NCBI RefSeq assembly: GCF_900111555.1
Contig: NZ_FOHZ01000007.1
Coordinates: forward strand, 143,186 to 207,185
Length of the DNA: 64,000 bases
Origin: Marinobacter segnicrescens
Lineage (GTDB): Bacteria > Pseudomonadota > Gammaproteobacteria > Pseudomonadales > Oleiphilaceae
Direction: 5' to 3'
Positions within the stretch are counted from its first letter, which is position 1; every line of letters starts with the position of its first letter. The position numbers were made by a program, and so were the translations under genes. Under the pieces are notes generated by a model. The model worked only from the letters and a program-made list of their open reading frames with translations. It was not told where the DNA came from and made no database searches. Shown here piece by piece: positions 1 to 13,754 of this stretch.

Positions 1-1050
<1,050 letters not shown>

Positions 1051-1075
1051 TACATTTTCAATCAATAACCCTTAA

Positions 1076-1330
<255 letters not shown>

Positions 1331-1415
1331 TTTCGGCCGTCAAGGACGGGCGCCAGAGACCGGCGCCCGATTTTACGGACACCAGGACGCAACGAATAGC
1401 TAGAGGTATATTGCC

Positions 1416-1886
1416 GTGAATATAAACCTTACGTTGATAGGGCAATCGATTGCCTTCGCTATTTTCGTCTGGTTCTGCGTCAAGTACGTCTGGCCTCCGA
1501 TTACCGAGGCCATGAACGCACGCCAGAAAAAAATAGCCGATGGTCTGTCTGCTGCAGACCGCGCTTCGCTGGACCTTGAGCTGGCTCAGGAAAAGGCCGC
1601 CCAGGAACTGCGCACCGCGAAGGAAGAAGCCGCTGCCCTGATCGAACAGGCCAACAAGCGGGCAAGCCAGATTGTCGAAGACTCCAAGAGCGAGGCTCGC
1701 ACCGAGGGTCAGAAACTCATCGATCAGGCCCATGCTGAAATCGAGCAGGAACGTGTCAAGGCGCGTGATGCCCTGCGGGCTGAAGTGGCTGCCCTGGCCG
1801 TCGCCGGCGCCGAGAAGATCCTGGAAAAATCTGTCGATGCCAACGCACACAGCGAGATGCTGGACAAGCTCGCTGCCGAACTTTAA
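1416..1886 (+). CDS. atpF: F1Fo ATP synthase subunit b
   Basis: Subunit b (156 aa) is the peripheral stalk that holds F1 against rotation. One N-terminal membrane helix ([19 protein letters not shown]) is followed by a long, charged, alanine-rich coiled coil (residues about 35-140). Its length equals that of the E. coli protein. It lies between atpE and atpH, as in other gammaproteobacterial operons, and ends 12 bp before atpH. Confidence 0.97.
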   Translation: MNINLTLIGQSIAFAIFVWFCVKYVWPPITEAMNARQKKIADGLSAADRASLDLELAQEKAAQELRTAKEEAAALIEQANKRASQIVEDSKSEARTEGQKLIDQAHAEIEQERVKARDALRAEVAALAVAGAEKILEKSVDANAHSEMLDKLAAEL

Positions 1887-1898
1887 ACGAGGTTCATC

Positions 1899-2435
1899 AT
1901 GGCAGAACTGACAACGCTGGCACGCCCCTACGCCCGGGCAGCCTTCGAGACTGCGGAGAGCCAGGGTTCCCTGGCTCACTGGTCCGAGGTGCTGACACTG
2001 GCCGGACAGGTGGCTGCCAACAGCGACGTGAAAGAGCTTCTCGCGCATCCGGGTGTCGACCGGTCAACCAAGGCAGACATCATTCTCGAATTTGCCGGTA
2101 CCGAGGTTTCCGAACCGGTCCGCAACTTCTTCGCCATTCTCGCTGAAAGAGGCCGTCTCGCGCTGCTTCCGCAAATATCCGAACTGTTCCGCAAGTTCCG
2201 TGCGGACCTGGAACGCACCGTCGAGATCGATGTCACCGCAGCCTTTGAGCTGACGGAAGAACAGCAACAGAAACTGGCCGAGGCCCTGTCGAAGAAACTC
2301 GAGCGGCAGGTAACGCTTTCCACCCAGGCAGACAAGGCCCTGATCGGCGGCGTCATCGTACGCACCGGCGACATGGTGATCGACGCCTCTGTACGTGGAA
2401 AGCTGGAAAAACTCGCCGACACACTGGGCGCCTGA
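1899..2435 (+). CDS. atpH: F1Fo ATP synthase subunit delta
   Basis: The delta subunit (178 aa) joins the top of F1 to the b stalk. The N-terminal helical domain begins [14 protein letters not shown], a family hallmark. The C-terminal part ends with [21 protein letters not shown], the conserved segment of the OSCP/delta family. It is cotranscribed with atpF (12 bp gap) and atpA (28 bp gap). Confidence 0.96.
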   Translation: MAELTTLARPYARAAFETAESQGSLAHWSEVLTLAGQVAANSDVKELLAHPGVDRSTKADIILEFAGTEVSEPVRNFFAILAERGRLALLPQISELFRKFRADLERTVEIDVTAAFELTEEQQQKLAEALSKKLERQVTLSTQADKALIGGVIVRTGDMVIDASVRGKLEKLADTLGA

Positions 2436-2463
2436 TTTCAGCACAAGGTTTGAGGACAAAGGC

Positions 2464-4008
2464 ATGCAGCAACTGAATCCATCCGAGATCAGTGACATCA
2501 TCAAGAAGAGAATCGAAAAGCTCGATATCTCTTCCGAAGCAAAGAATGAAGGCACCATTCTGTCGGTTTCCGACGGTATCGTGCTGATCCACGGTCTTGC
2601 CGACGTCATGTACGGTGAGATGATTGAATTCGCCAACGGCACCTTCGGCATGGCTCTGAACCTGGAGCGCGATTCCGTTGGTGCGGTTGTACTGGGTGAC
2701 TACGAAGACCTGGCCGAGGGCCAGAAAGTCCGTTGTACCGGTCGTATCCTGGAAGTCCCGGTTGGCCCGCAACTGATGGGTCGCGTGGTTGACGGTCTGG
2801 GTAACCCGATCGACGGCAAGGGTGATCTGGGTACGTCCCTGACTTCCCCGGTCGAGAAAGTGGCGCCCGGCGTTATCGCCCGTCAGTCTGTTGACGAGCC
2901 GGTTCAGACTGGTCTCAAGGCCATCGACACCATGGTGCCGATCGGTCGCGGTCAGCGTGAGCTGATCATCGGTGACCGTCAGATTGGTAAGACCGCTGTC
3001 GCCATCGACGCGATCATCAACCAGAAGAACACTGGCATCAAGTGTATCTATGTGGCAGTGGGCCAGAAGCAGTCCTCCATTGCTGCCGTAGTGCGCAAGC
3101 TGGAAGAGCATGGCGCCATGGACCACACCATCGTGGTCGCCGCCGGTGCCGCCGATCCTGCATCCATGCAGTTCCTGGCTCCGTACTCCGGTACCTCCAT
3201 GGGCGAGTACTTCCGTGACCGTGGTGAAGATGCCCTGATCATCTATGATGACTTGTCCAAGCAGGCTGTGGCCTATCGCCAGATCTCCCTGCTGCTGCGT
3301 CGTCCGCCGGGCCGTGAAGCCTACCCGGGTGACGTTTTCTATCTGCACTCCCGTCTGCTGGAGCGTGCGTCCCGTGTCAATGCGGACTACGTTGAGAAGC
3401 TGACCAACGGTGAAGTGAAAGGCCAGACCGGTTCCCTGACCGCACTGCCGATCATCGAGACCCAGGCTGGTGACGTTTCTGCGTTCGTTCCGACCAACGT
3501 GATCTCCATCACTGACGGTCAGATCTTCCTGGAAACCAACCTGTTCAACTCCGGTATCCGTCCGGCGATGAACGCCGGTATCTCCGTATCCCGGGTTGGT
3601 GGTTCCGCCCAGACCAAGATCATGAAGAAGCTCGGCGGTAACATCCGTCTGGCCCTGGCTCAGTACCGGGAACTGGCGGCTTTCGCCCAGTTTGCTTCTG
3701 ACCTTGACGAAGCAACCCGTAAGCAGCTCGAGCACGGTCAGCGCGTTACCGAGCTGATGAAGCAGAACCAGTACAGCCCGATGACCGTTGCGGAAATGGG
3801 CACCGTACTGTTCGCAGCTAACGAAGGCTTCCTGGACGACGTCGATGTCGAGAAAGTGGTCAAGTTCGAAGCGCAGCTCCTGGACTGGATGCGTGCCGAA
3901 CAGAAAGAACTGCTCGACAAGATCGGCGCTGAAGGGAACTACAACGACGATATTATCGCCGGCCTGAAAGCTGCTCTGGAGAAATTCAAGACCACTCAAA
4001 GCTGGTAA
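2464..4008 (+). CDS. atpA: F1Fo ATP synthase subunit alpha
   Basis: The alpha subunit (514 aa) carries the non-catalytic nucleotide sites of F1. The start at 2464 ([17 protein letters not shown]) is preferred over an upstream in-frame ATG that overlaps atpH, because it matches the family N-terminus and follows TTGAGGAC. The P-loop is GDRQIGKT at about residues 170-177, with Ile where E. coli has Thr. [13 protein letters not shown] and [10 protein letters not shown] segments are present. This is a core enzyme with no sign of damage. Confidence 0.97.
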   Translation: MQQLNPSEISDIIKKRIEKLDISSEAKNEGTILSVSDGIVLIHGLADVMYGEMIEFANGTFGMALNLERDSVGAVVLGDYEDLAEGQKVRCTGRILEVPVGPQLMGRVVDGLGNPIDGKGDLGTSLTSPVEKVAPGVIARQSVDEPVQTGLKAIDTMVPIGRGQRELIIGDRQIGKTAVAIDAIINQKNTGIKCIYVAVGQKQSSIAAVVRKLEEHGAMDHTIVVAAGAADPASMQFLAPYSGTSMGEYFRDRGEDALIIYDDLSKQAVAYRQISLLLRRPPGREAYPGDVFYLHSRLLERASRVNADYVEKLTNGEVKGQTGSLTALPIIETQAGDVSAFVPTNVISITDGQIFLETNLFNSGIRPAMNAGISVSRVGGSAQTKIMKKLGGNIRLALAQYRELAAFAQFASDLDEATRKQLEHGQRVTELMKQNQYSPMTVAEMGTVLFAANEGFLDDVDVEKVVKFEAQLLDWMRAEQKELLDKIGAEGNYNDDIIAGLKAALEKFKTTQSW

Positions 4009-4077
4009 ATCCCCTGGCCCGCCCCGTTGCGGGCCAAGTGGTTCACATGAGTGTCTAACTTGAAAAGGCAGTGACTT

Positions 4078-4938
4078 ATGGCCGTCGGAAAAGAAATACG
4101 TAACCAGATCGGAAGCATCAAGAGCACGCAGAAGATCACCTCCGCCATGGAAATGGTGGCGGCGAGCAAGATGCGTAAGGCTCAGGAACGTATGCAGGCG
4201 ACCCGCCCGTATGCGGAAAAGATGCGTCAGGTTATTGGGCATATCGCGCTGGCCAATCCGGAGTACCGTCACAGTTTCCTGATGGATCGTGAGGTTAACC
4301 GGGTCGGTTTCATCGTGATTTCCTCTGACCGGGGACTGTGTGGTGGCCTGAACAGTAACCTGTTCCGGCTGCTGGTCCGTGAAATGCGTGACTGGAAAAA
4401 CAAGGGTGTTGAGTCCGACATCTGTGCAATCGGTCAGAAAGGCGCCTCGTTTTTCCGCAACTATGGCGGCAACGTTGTCGCGGCACTGACCCACCTGGGC
4501 GACACCCCCAGCGCGGAACAGCTTATCGGTAACGTCAAGGTAATGCTGGACGCGTTCGAGGAAGGTCGTATCGACCGGCTGTACGTGGTTCACAACGAGT
4601 TTGTGAACACCATGACCCAGCAGCCGAAGGTGGAGCAGCTGTTGCCCCTGCCGCCGAGCGAAGACGAAGAGATCAGAAGCCAGTGGGATTATCTCTATGA
4701 GCCTGCCGCGGCTCCAATCCTGGATGGCCTTCTGCCACGTTACATCGAGTCCCAGGTTTACCAGGGCGTGGTGGAAAATCTGGCCTGCGAACAGGCTGCC
4801 CGGATGATTGCCATGAAGAGCGCAACCGACAACGCCGGCAGCATTATTGATGAGCTCCAGTTGGCCTATAACAAGGCCCGTCAGGCAGCCATCACCCAGG
4901 AAATTTCGGAGATTGTGAGCGGCGCGGCTTCGGTCTGA
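4078..4938 (+). CDS. atpG: F1Fo ATP synthase subunit gamma
   Basis: The gamma subunit (286 aa) is the central rotor shaft. Its N-terminal helix ([20 protein letters not shown], then [12 protein letters not shown]) and its C-terminal helix ([20 protein letters not shown]) form the coiled coil inside the alpha/beta hexamer. The [10 protein letters not shown] motif sits in the globular part. The gap from atpA is 69 bp and holds only the ribosome-binding region. Confidence 0.97.
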   Translation: MAVGKEIRNQIGSIKSTQKITSAMEMVAASKMRKAQERMQATRPYAEKMRQVIGHIALANPEYRHSFLMDREVNRVGFIVISSDRGLCGGLNSNLFRLLVREMRDWKNKGVESDICAIGQKGASFFRNYGGNVVAALTHLGDTPSAEQLIGNVKVMLDAFEEGRIDRLYVVHNEFVNTMTQQPKVEQLLPLPPSEDEEIRSQWDYLYEPAAAPILDGLLPRYIESQVYQGVVENLACEQAARMIAMKSATDNAGSIIDELQLAYNKARQAAITQEISEIVSGAASV

Positions 4939-4975
4939 CCCGGATCACGATCCAACTGGCTTTAGTGACTATTGA

Positions 4976-6388
<1,413 letters not shown>

Positions 6389-6428
6389 GTCACCCTCCCT
6401 TCGCTGACCGACCTGAGAGGCAACCGAG

Positions 6429-6851
6429 ATGGCTATGACTGTACATTGTGACGTCGTAAGTGCCGAAGAAAAGATCTACTCCGGCCTGGTGGAAATGCTG
6501 ATCGCCAATGGCACCGAGGGTGAGCTGGGTATCCAGCCCGGCCACGCACCGTTGCTGACTGCGCTGAAGCCCGGCCCTGTCCGCTTCTTCAAGCAGGGTG
6601 GTGAGGAAGAGATCATCTATGTCTCGGGTGGCTACCTGGAGGTTCAGCCCTCCGTTGTCACCCTGCTGGCTGACACCGCTGTCCGTGCCAAGGACGTGGA
6701 TGAAGCCGCAGCGCTGGAAGCCCAGCGAGAGGCCGAGAAGGCACTGGCGAACAAGACTGGTGAGTTCGAGTACTCTCGCGCCGCTGCCGAACTGGCAGAG
6801 GCGGTTGCACAGCTCCGTACCCTGGAAAAGCTGCGCAAGAAAGTACGCTGA
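6429..6851 (+). CDS. atpC: F1Fo ATP synthase subunit epsilon
   Basis: The epsilon subunit (140 aa) sits on the gamma shaft and inhibits ATP hydrolysis. The N-terminal beta-sandwich contains [19 protein letters not shown] and [11 protein letters not shown], both family hallmarks. The C-terminal two-helix inhibitory domain ([12 protein letters not shown] to LEKLRKKV) is complete. It is the last gene of the operon and is followed directly by a terminator. Confidence 0.97.
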   Translation: MAMTVHCDVVSAEEKIYSGLVEMLIANGTEGELGIQPGHAPLLTALKPGPVRFFKQGGEEEIIYVSGGYLEVQPSVVTLLADTAVRAKDVDEAAALEAQREAEKALANKTGEFEYSRAAAELAEAVAQLRTLEKLRKKVR

Positions 6852-6880
6852 TACCGTTCCTCTGGAACGGGCTCACCCGG

Positions 6881-6951
6881 GCCGCATCATCGTGGCGTAC
6901 CGGCCGGATTTGAATCTGGCGGGTACTGTCATCGTGAGTGCGGCTTTTTTT
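6881..6951 (+). terminator. Rho-independent terminator of the atp operon
   Basis: GCCGCA (6881-6886) pairs with TGCGGC (6939-6944), followed at once by seven T (6945-6951). Inside lies a second stem, 6897-6910 with 6913-6926 (13 of 14 positions pair, including one G-U). It is the only T-tailed hairpin between atpC and glmU. Confidence 0.8.
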
Positions 6952-6992
6952 GTTAGAGAATGACCCGATTACACAGAACTCAGGGACCAGCC

Positions 6993-8363
6993 ATGACAGC
7001 CCCGCTCCACGTGATCATCCTGGCCGCCGGCCAGGGCTCCCGCATGAAATCCAGCCTCCCAAAGGTACTCCACAAGGTGGCCGGCAGGTCCATGTTGCAC
7101 CATGTCATGGATACCGCCCGCACACTGGGCGCGGAAGGCATCCACGGTGTTATCGGCCATGGTGCAGATCAGGTAAAAGCGGTCACTCCGGCGACTGACG
7201 TCACCTGGGCGTTGCAGGAGCAGCAGCTGGGCACCGGCCATGCTGTGGCGCAGGCGTTGCCGGCGGTGCCCGATGGAGCCGTTGTGCTGGTCCTTTATGG
7301 CGATGTGCCGCTCATCAATCCGGAAACCCTGGTGGCCTTGGTGTCCCGGGTGAACCAGCAAAGCCTTGGGCTGCTCACTGTCGACCTGGCCAACCCGGAT
7401 GGTTATGGCCGCATCCTGCGAAATGAGCAGGGGAAGGTGATCGCCATCGTTGAACAGAAAGATGCAACCGAATCCCAGAAAGCGATCTGTGAGGTGAATA
7501 CTGGCATCCTGGCGGTGACCTCGGATCACCTGAAGCGCTGGTTGCCGCAACTGTCCAACAGTAATGCACAGGGCGAGTATTATCTGACCGATATTATCGC
7601 CATGGCGGCGGGGGAAGGCATGACCATCGAAGTGGCCCAGCCTTCCCACGAACAGGAAGTGCAGGGTGTGAATAACCGTCTGCAACTATCAGTGCTGGAG
7701 CGCTGGTATCAACGCTGTGAGGCGGAGCGCCTGATGACCGAAGGCGCCACTCTGGCCGATCCGGACCGGATCGACGTGCGGGGTAACCTGACCGTCGGCC
7801 AGGATGTGCTGATCGATGTGAACGTGGTGTTTGAGGGCGAGGTAACCCTTGGTAATAACGTGTCCATCGGCCCTAACTGCCTGATCCGGGACGCCCGGCT
7901 GGCTGATAACGTCACCGTGCACGCTAACTCCGTGATCGAAGGTGCGGACGTGGCCGAGCAGTGCCAGATCGGCCCCTTTGCCCGGTTGCGCCCGGGCACG
8001 CGCCTGGCCCGTACTGCGAAGGTGGGCAACTTTGTGGAAACCAAGAAGGCCGAGGTGGGCGAGGGTAGCAAGATCAATCACCTGAGCTACGTCGGCGACG
8101 CCACCCTTGGCCGTAATGTGAATGTGGGTGCAGGCACCATTACCTGTAATTATGATGGGGTGAACAAGTTCCAGACGGTGTTGGGAGATAACGTATTCGT
8201 GGGTTCCAACACCGCGCTTGTAGCACCGGTCTCGGTGGCAGCGGACGCGGTTATTGGCGCCGGTTCCACCATTACTACCGACGTAGCGGAAAAAGACCTG
8301 GCCGTGGCCCGAGGTCGACAACGGAATATCAAGGGCTGGAAGCGGCCTGAAAAGAAAGCCTGA
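6993..8363 (+). CDS. glmU: Bifunctional GlmU: N-acetylglucosamine-1-phosphate uridyltransferase and glucosamine-1-phosphate acetyltransferase
   Basis: GlmU makes UDP-GlcNAc for peptidoglycan and LPS in two cytoplasmic steps. The start at 6993 gives [18 protein letters not shown] and 456 aa, equal to E. coli GlmU; it is preceded by AGGGACC. The N-terminal pyrophosphorylase domain has [17 protein letters not shown]. The C-terminal half is a left-handed beta helix of hexapeptide repeats, including [32 protein letters not shown] and [10 protein letters not shown]. It lies 25 bp upstream of glmS, which supplies the same pathway. Confidence 0.97.
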   Translation: MTAPLHVIILAAGQGSRMKSSLPKVLHKVAGRSMLHHVMDTARTLGAEGIHGVIGHGADQVKAVTPATDVTWALQEQQLGTGHAVAQALPAVPDGAVVLVLYGDVPLINPETLVALVSRVNQQSLGLLTVDLANPDGYGRILRNEQGKVIAIVEQKDATESQKAICEVNTGILAVTSDHLKRWLPQLSNSNAQGEYYLTDIIAMAAGEGMTIEVAQPSHEQEVQGVNNRLQLSVLERWYQRCEAERLMTEGATLADPDRIDVRGNLTVGQDVLIDVNVVFEGEVTLGNNVSIGPNCLIRDARLADNVTVHANSVIEGADVAEQCQIGPFARLRPGTRLARTAKVGNFVETKKAEVGEGSKINHLSYVGDATLGRNVNVGAGTITCNYDGVNKFQTVLGDNVFVGSNTALVAPVSVAADAVIGAGSTITTDVAEKDLAVARGRQRNIKGWKRPEKKA

Positions 8364-8388
8364 CCTGACTCAAGAGCGGAAGAATCTT

Positions 8389-10221
8389 ATGTGCGGCATT
8401 GTTGGAGCAGTCTCGCAAAGGGACGTTGAAGGGATCCTGCTGGAAGGGCTGCGACGCCTTGAATATCGGGGTTACGACTCCGCCGGCCTGGCCACCCTGA
8501 ACGGGGAAGGTAACATCCACCGGGCCCGTGAACTGGGCAAGGTGGCGGCGCTCGCAGAATCCATCGCTGCCCAGCCATCACCGGGCCCGATCGGCATTGC
8601 CCATACCCGCTGGGCGACCCATGGCGAGCCGTCACGTATCAATGCCCACCCCCATATGTCCGGGGAGCGCCTGGCGATTGTCCACAACGGCATCATCGAG
8701 AACTATCAGGAACTCCGGGAAGCGCTGCGGGCAGAGGGCTACGAGTTTACCTCCCAGACCGACACTGAAGTGGTTGCCCACCTGATCGAAAAGCAGTACC
8801 GCAACGAGCAGGACCTCTTCAAGGCCGTTCGTGCGGCGATCAGCCAACTACGCGGGGCCTTCGCCCTGGCAGTCCTCCATGCGGATGAACCGGACCACCT
8901 GGTGGTTTGCAGAGAGGGTAGCCCGCTGGTGATTGGTGTGGGTATTGGCGAAAATTTCATCGCTTCCGATCAGCTGGCACTGTTGCCGGTCACCGACCGT
9001 TTCATGTTCCTGGAGGAAGGGGACATTGCCGATGTGCGCCGGGATCGGATCGATATAGTCGATCGGAACGGTCAAACCGCCGAGCGGGAAGTGACCCGTT
9101 TCGAACATGGCCATGATGCGGCCGACAAGGGTGAGTACCGCCACTATATGCTGAAGGAAATCCACGAGCAGCCGGCGGTTATCAAAGCCACCATGGAAGG
9201 CCGTCTCACCGACAGCCACGTGCTCGAGCAGGCCCTGGGTACAGACGCCGGGAAACTGCTGGAAAATGTCCGTCACGTCCAGATCATCGCCTGTGGTACG
9301 AGTTACCACGCTGGCATGGTCGCGCGCTACTGGATCGAGGAGCTGGCGGGTGTTCCCTGTTCCGTGGAAGTGGCCTCTGAGTTCCGCTACCGCAAGCACG
9401 TGATCCAGCCGGACACCCTGTTCCTCTGCATCTCCCAGTCCGGCGAAACCGCCGACACCCTGGCCGCCCTGCGCCAGGCCAAGAAGGCGGGGTTCCGCGC
9501 CGCCCTGGCGATTTGTAACGTACCGGGCAGCTCACTGGTGCGGGAGTCGGACCTGGTGATCATGACCCAGGCTGGCCCGGAAATCGGCGTGGCCTCCACC
9601 AAGGCCTTTACCACCCAGCTGACTGCACTGCTGATCTTCACCCTGGCTCTGGCCCGGCACAATGGCCTGTCGGAGGAAAAGGAAGCCGAAATCGTCCAGG
9701 CCCTTAAACTGGTACCTGGCCAGGTAGCGGATGTACTCGCGCTGGATGACGCCATCGCCGAGCTCAGCGAAGCCTTCGTGGACAAGCACCACAGCCTGTT
9801 CCTGGGGCGTGGCTCCCAGTTCCCGGTGGCCCTGGAAGGCGCCCTGAAACTGAAGGAAATCTCCTACATCCACGCCGAGGCCTACCCGGCCGGCGAGCTC
9901 AAGCACGGCCCCCTGGCACTGGTTGACAGTGAAATGCCCGTGGTCACCGTTGCCCCCAATAACGACCTGGTGGAAAAGCTCAAATCCAACCTGGAGGAAG
10001 TCCGCGCCCGGGGTGGTGAGCTGTTCGTCTTCGCTGATCGCGAGGCCGACGTTAAGTCCGAAGACGGCATCCATGTCATGCAGATCCCCTCAGTGCACCC
10101 GATTACGGCACCCATCGTCTTCACCGTGCCGCTGCAGCTGCTGTCCTACCACGTGGCAGTACTGAAGGGCACCGATGTGGACCAGCCCAGGAACCTGGCG
10201 AAAAGCGTCACGGTCGAATGA
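8389..10221 (+). CDS. glmS: Glutamine--fructose-6-phosphate aminotransferase (isomerizing)
   Basis: GlmS (610 aa) converts fructose-6-phosphate and glutamine to glucosamine-6-phosphate, the entry step to amino sugars. Cys2 of [12 protein letters not shown] is the N-terminal nucleophile of the glutaminase domain, with [13 protein letters not shown] shortly after. Two SIS sugar-isomerase domains follow (CGTSYHAG and [10 protein letters not shown]; later [20 protein letters not shown]). The C-terminus [13 protein letters not shown] is the conserved tail that TnsD of Tn7 recognises at the DNA level. No ribozyme or sRNA site was recognised upstream. Confidence 0.98.
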   Translation: MCGIVGAVSQRDVEGILLEGLRRLEYRGYDSAGLATLNGEGNIHRARELGKVAALAESIAAQPSPGPIGIAHTRWATHGEPSRINAHPHMSGERLAIVHNGIIENYQELREALRAEGYEFTSQTDTEVVAHLIEKQYRNEQDLFKAVRAAISQLRGAFALAVLHADEPDHLVVCREGSPLVIGVGIGENFIASDQLALLPVTDRFMFLEEGDIADVRRDRIDIVDRNGQTAEREVTRFEHGHDAADKGEYRHYMLKEIHEQPAVIKATMEGRLTDSHVLEQALGTDAGKLLENVRHVQIIACGTSYHAGMVARYWIEELAGVPCSVEVASEFRYRKHVIQPDTLFLCISQSGETADTLAALRQAKKAGFRAALAICNVPGSSLVRESDLVIMTQAGPEIGVASTKAFTTQLTALLIFTLALARHNGLSEEKEAEIVQALKLVPGQVADVLALDDAIAELSEAFVDKHHSLFLGRGSQFPVALEGALKLKEISYIHAEAYPAGELKHGPLALVDSEMPVVTVAPNNDLVEKLKSNLEEVRARGGELFVFADREADVKSEDGIHVMQIPSVHPITAPIVFTVPLQLLSYHVAVLKGTDVDQPRNLAKSVTVE

Positions 10222-10227
10222 GCTAAC

Positions 10228-10266
10228 GCCTGTCTGCCGTAGATCCTGCATCTATGGCAGACAGGC
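10228..10266. terminator. Strong hairpin just after glmS, coinciding with the expected attTn7 point
   Basis: Seventeen bases (10228-10244) pair with 10250-10266, with one G-T wobble and a 5-nt loop. There is no clear T run, so terminator function is inferred from the stem and the place 6 bp after the glmS stop. In bacteria with Tn7-type targeting, insertion occurs about 25 bp past the glmS stop. Here that point (about 10246) falls in the hairpin loop. No transposon is present. Confidence 0.5.
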
Positions 10267-10314
10267 CCCGACTCCTTGAATCCCTCTTCCCGGCCTGTAA
10301 AACCTGTCCTGAGT

Positions 10315-10390
10315 GCTGCAGTAGCTCAGGCAGCAGAGCAACTGATTCGTAATCAGTAGGTCGGGGGTTCGACTCCCCCCTTCAGCTCCA
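10315..10390 (+). tRNA. tRNA-Thr (anticodon CGU), with degenerate features
   Basis: A 76-nt cloverleaf can be drawn: acceptor GCTGCAG with CTTCAGC, D stem GCTC/GAGC, anticodon stem ACTGA/TCAGT around loop TTCGTAA (anticodon CGT), variable AGGTC, T arm GGGGG-TTCGACT-CCCCC, and encoded CCA. Three oddities are visible: a C-T mismatch at acceptor position 5-68, a D loop (AGGCAGCA) that lacks the usual GG pair at 18-19, and T as discriminator base where gammaproteobacterial tRNA-Thr usually has A. It may still work or may be a decaying copy. Confidence 0.8.
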
Positions 10391-10415
10391 GCCGCCTGAT
10401 CAGAAGGAGCAGGCG

Positions 10416-12692
10416 TTAACCGGCGGCTTCCCGCAACTCCCGCGCCGCAGCCACCATATTCTCCAGGGCCGGAATCACTTCTTCCCACTGCCGGGTTTTC
10501 AGGCCGCAGTCCGGGTTTACCCACAGGCGTTCTGCCGGCACCCGTTCCGCTGCCTTGCTCATCAGGCTGACGATCTGATCCCGGGACGGAATGTTCGGTG
10601 AATGGATGTCATAGACTCCCGGGCCGATTTCGTTCGGGTAGCGGAACGCCTCGAATACATCCAGCAGTTCCATGGCGGAGCGGGAGGTTTCGATGGTGAT
10701 GACGTCCGCGTCCATGCGGGCGATATCTTCAATAATGTCGTTGAACTCCGAATAGCACATATGGGTGTGGATCTGGGTAGTGTCCTTCACGCCGTTGGCG
10801 GTGATGCGGAACGCATCGATAGCCCAGTCCAGGTAGTCCTGCCACTGTGACCGGCGCAGGGGCAGGCCTTCCCGCAGGGCGGCCTCGTCAATCTGGATGA
10901 TGTTGACGCCGGCGGCCTCCAGGTCCAGCACTTCCTGGCGGATGGCCAGGGCCAGCTGGAAGGCGGTGTCACGCCGGGGCTGGTCGTCCCGCACAAAGGA
11001 CCAGTTGAGGATGGTGACCGGGCCGGTAAGCATGCCTTTGAGGGGCTTGTCCGTAAGAGAGCGGGCGTAGGCAATCCACTCCACGGTCATGGGACCGGGG
11101 CGGTGGATATCACCATAGAGAATCGGCGGTTTTACACAGCGGGAACCATAGGACTGTACCCAGCCAAAACGGGTGAAAATGTAGCCCTCTAGTTGCTCAC
11201 CAAAGTACTCCACCATATCGTTGCGCTCTGCCTCACCGTGGACCAGCACGTCCAGCCCCAGCTTTTCCTGTTCGCGGATGGCTCGCTCGATTTCTGTCTT
11301 CATGGTCGTGACATAGTGTTCCCGGCTGATTTCCTGCTTGCGGTACGCCAGCCGCGATTTGCGGATGTCCGTGGTCTGCGGGAAGGAGCCGATGGTGGTG
11401 GTGGGATAGCGGGGCAGCTTCAGATGTTGAGCCTGCTTGTTCGCCCGAATGGAGTAGGGGCTCTTGCGCTGGCCCAGCTCCGGCGTGATGGCCTGCACCT
11501 GCTGTCTGATGTCCGGATTATTGACCCTGCCTGATGCCCGCCGGCTGGCAATGGCCCGGGCGTTATCGGCCAGGGGTCCTGCCACAGCGTCAGTCCCCTC
11601 ATTGAGGGCGCTTTTCAGCACACGGAGTTCGTCCAGTTTCTGGGTGGCGAAGGCCAGCCAGCTGCGGATCTCAGGATCCAGGTCGCTCTCCAGGGCCAGG
11701 TCCACGGGTACGTGGATCAGCGAGCAGGAGGGGGCCAGCCACAGGCGGTCACCGAGCTTGTCGTGGACCGGTGTCAGCCATTCCAAAAGACCGTTGAGGT
11801 CCGTCTTCCAGATATTGCGTCCGTCGATCACCCCCAGGGACAGCACCTTGTGGGGGGGCAGCCAGTCGACCACCGCCTGCACATCCTGTTTGCCCCGTAC
11901 CGCGTCTATGTGGAGACCGGCCACTGGCAGGTTGCAGGCCTGCTGCAGGTTTTCCGCGAGGGTGCCGAAATAGGTGGTTAGTAGCAGTTTGCTGCGGCTT
12001 CCCTTGAGGGCGTGGTAGGCGGTTTCCAGGGCTGCTTTCCAGTCGGCGTCCAGTTCGGTGACCAGGACGGGCTCATCCACCTGAACCCAGTCCACCCCCA
12101 GGTCCGCCAGCTGATCCAGCAATTGCCCGTAGACCGGCAGCAGGCGCTCCAGCAGTTGCAGGCGGTCGTCGCCTTCCCGGGCCTTGCACAGCCACAGGTA
12201 GGTGACCGGACCGATGATTACCGGCTTGGGGGAAACACCGGCACTGCGCGCCTCGGCAATCTGGTCTAACAGCCTCTGGTTGTTGAGGGAGAATGCCGTG
12301 TCCTCGGACACTTCCGGGACGATGTAGTGATAGTTGGTGTCGAACCACTTGGTCATCTCACCGGCCGCAATGCCGCAACCGCAGTCCGCCGGTGACCGGC
12401 CCCGGGCCACGCGGAAGTAGTGGTCCAGTTCGCTGCCCTTAAGTCCCTGAACCCGCTCCGGTAGATGGCCCAGGGTGAAGCTCATGTCCAGGACATGGTC
12501 GTACAGGGAAAAGTCCCCCACCGGCGCGTAGTCCAGGTCGGCCTGGGTTTGCCAGTTCTGCTGCCGCAGGTGTTTCGCCGTGTTCAACAGGTCGTCCGCG
12601 GTGGTTTTCGGCTTCCAGTAGTCTTCCAGTGCGAATTTGAGTTCTCGCCGGGTGCCGATGCGGGGAAACCCGAGGTTGTGTGTCAGTGCCAT
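10416..12692 (-). CDS. metE: Cobalamin-independent methionine synthase
   Basis: MetE (758 aa) transfers a methyl group from methyltetrahydropteroyl-triglutamate to homocysteine, giving methionine without B12. The start at 12692 ([20 protein letters not shown]) follows AGGAGCACCAGC; an upstream in-frame ATG would add seven atypical residues. C-terminal zinc ligands are visible in [12 protein letters not shown] (His and Cys), in the [13 protein letters not shown] region (Glu), and in [13 protein letters not shown] (Cys). It is divergent from metR, the usual arrangement for MetR control. No cobalamin riboswitch lies in front of it. Confidence 0.97.
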   Translation of the reverse strand: MALTHNLGFPRIGTRRELKFALEDYWKPKTTADDLLNTAKHLRQQNWQTQADLDYAPVGDFSLYDHVLDMSFTLGHLPERVQGLKGSELDHYFRVARGRSPADCGCGIAAGEMTKWFDTNYHYIVPEVSEDTAFSLNNQRLLDQIAEARSAGVSPKPVIIGPVTYLWLCKAREGDDRLQLLERLLPVYGQLLDQLADLGVDWVQVDEPVLVTELDADWKAALETAYHALKGSRSKLLLTTYFGTLAENLQQACNLPVAGLHIDAVRGKQDVQAVVDWLPPHKVLSLGVIDGRNIWKTDLNGLLEWLTPVHDKLGDRLWLAPSCSLIHVPVDLALESDLDPEIRSWLAFATQKLDELRVLKSALNEGTDAVAGPLADNARAIASRRASGRVNNPDIRQQVQAITPELGQRKSPYSIRANKQAQHLKLPRYPTTTIGSFPQTTDIRKSRLAYRKQEISREHYVTTMKTEIERAIREQEKLGLDVLVHGEAERNDMVEYFGEQLEGYIFTRFGWVQSYGSRCVKPPILYGDIHRPGPMTVEWIAYARSLTDKPLKGMLTGPVTILNWSFVRDDQPRRDTAFQLALAIRQEVLDLEAAGVNIIQIDEAALREGLPLRRSQWQDYLDWAIDAFRITANGVKDTTQIHTHMCYSEFNDIIEDIARMDADVITIETSRSAMELLDVFEAFRYPNEIGPGVYDIHSPNIPSRDQIVSLMSKAAERVPAERLWVNPDCGLKTRQWEEVIPALENMVAAARELREAAG

Positions 12693-12797
12693 GCTGGTGC
12701 TCCTGTTAATCAATAAGTGGCAGGAGCATAACCACTGAAGTTCATGACGAAAAATGGTTAAATGTCACCAATCCATGACATCGATTCATAAATAGCC
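12693..12797. promoter_or_regulatory. metE-metR divergent control region with candidate MetR sites
   Basis: The MetR consensus is TGAA-N5-TTCA. TGACATCGATTCA at 12776-12788 matches seven of the eight fixed positions, and TGAAGTTCA at 12735-12743 is a shortened dyad of the same half-sites. The first overlaps the metR start region, as expected for autoregulation. The assignment rests on motif and gene arrangement only. Confidence 0.5.
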
Positions 12798-13688
12798 ATG
12801 ATCGAACGAAGCCATCTGAAAATCCTGCGGGAAATCGACTGCCAGGGTTCCCTGACCGCTGCCGCCAGGGCATTGCACCTGACCCAGTCCGCCCTCAGTC
12901 ACAAGATCACCCGGCTCGAGCAGCTACTGGGTACGCCCTTGTGGCAGAAGGAAGGTCGGGGCCTCAAGCTCACCCAGGCTGGTGATTACCTGTTGCAACA
13001 GGCCAACCGCCTGCTGCCCCAGCTGGAACGGGTGGATGAGCGCCTGTTGCAGTTTGCCCGGGGCGAGCGGGGGGCGCTTAACATTGGCATGGAATGCCAC
13101 CCCTGTTACCAGTGGTTGCTGAAAGTGGTGGACCCCTTCCTGGCCCGGTGGCCAGGGGTGGATGTGGACGTCACCCAAAAATTCCAGTTCGGTGGCATGG
13201 CGGCGCTGTTCAACCACGACATTGACCTGCTGGTGACCCCGGATCCGATCGTTCGCGAAGGCATCCACTTCGAACCGGTCTTTCCCTACGAGCAGGTGCT
13301 TGTGGTCAGCCGTGACAGCGAGCTTGCCGGGCTGGAACGCGTCACCCCGCAGCAGGTGGCCGCCCAGACCCTTTATACCTACCCGGTGGCCATCGAGCGC
13401 CTGGATATCTTCCAGCAATTCCTTTTGCCTGCCAGTTGCCTGCCCAAAAAGCACAAGGTACTGGAAGCCACCGAGATGATGCTGCAGATGGTCGCCGCCG
13501 GCCGGGGTGTGACCACACTGCCTTTGTGGCTGGTGGAGGAGTACGCCGAAACCCTGCCCATTACTCCAATCCGGCTCGGTGACGAGGGCATCCACAAGCA
13601 CATCCATCTGGGTGTCCGAACGGGAGATCTCGACGACCGCCACACCCGGGCGTTTATCGAAATGGCGGGTGAAACCTCGCTGGTGTGA
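12798..13688 (+). CDS. metR: LysR-type regulator of methionine biosynthesis MetR
   Basis: MetR (296 aa) activates metE with homocysteine as co-inducer. The N-terminal winged helix-turn-helix is seen in RSHLKILREIDCQGSLTAAA followed by RALHLTQSALSHKITRLEQLLG. The C-terminal part is the periplasmic-binding-like effector domain, with GMECHPCYQWLLKVVDPFL, typical of MetR. It is divergent from metE with 105 bp between starts. Both the context and the ECHPCYQWL segment favour MetR over other LysR proteins. Confidence 0.93.
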   Translation: MIERSHLKILREIDCQGSLTAAARALHLTQSALSHKITRLEQLLGTPLWQKEGRGLKLTQAGDYLLQQANRLLPQLERVDERLLQFARGERGALNIGMECHPCYQWLLKVVDPFLARWPGVDVDVTQKFQFGGMAALFNHDIDLLVTPDPIVREGIHFEPVFPYEQVLVVSRDSELAGLERVTPQQVAAQTLYTYPVAIERLDIFQQFLLPASCLPKKHKVLEATEMMLQMVAAGRGVTTLPLWLVEEYAETLPITPIRLGDEGIHKHIHLGVRTGDLDDRHTRAFIEMAGETSLV

Positions 13689-13754
13689 TCCTGATCCCTC
13701 TGTCGCTCAGCATGGTTGTTGTCGGTGGTTTCTCTGTATATAGTGTTTATGTTC

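Noticed and set aside
2353..4593. Minus-strand open frame of 746 codons across atpA and atpG
   Set aside because: Antisense shadow of conserved ATP synthase genes, with no protein-like features.
10252..10524. Minus-strand frame translating to a peptide with GGSRTPDLLITNQ
   Set aside because: It is the antisense translation of the tRNA-Thr gene, a well-known annotation artefact.
12693..12797. Cobalamin riboswitch controlling metE
   Set aside because: The interval before metE is too short and lacks the conserved core. The only B12 riboswitch faces nrdA.
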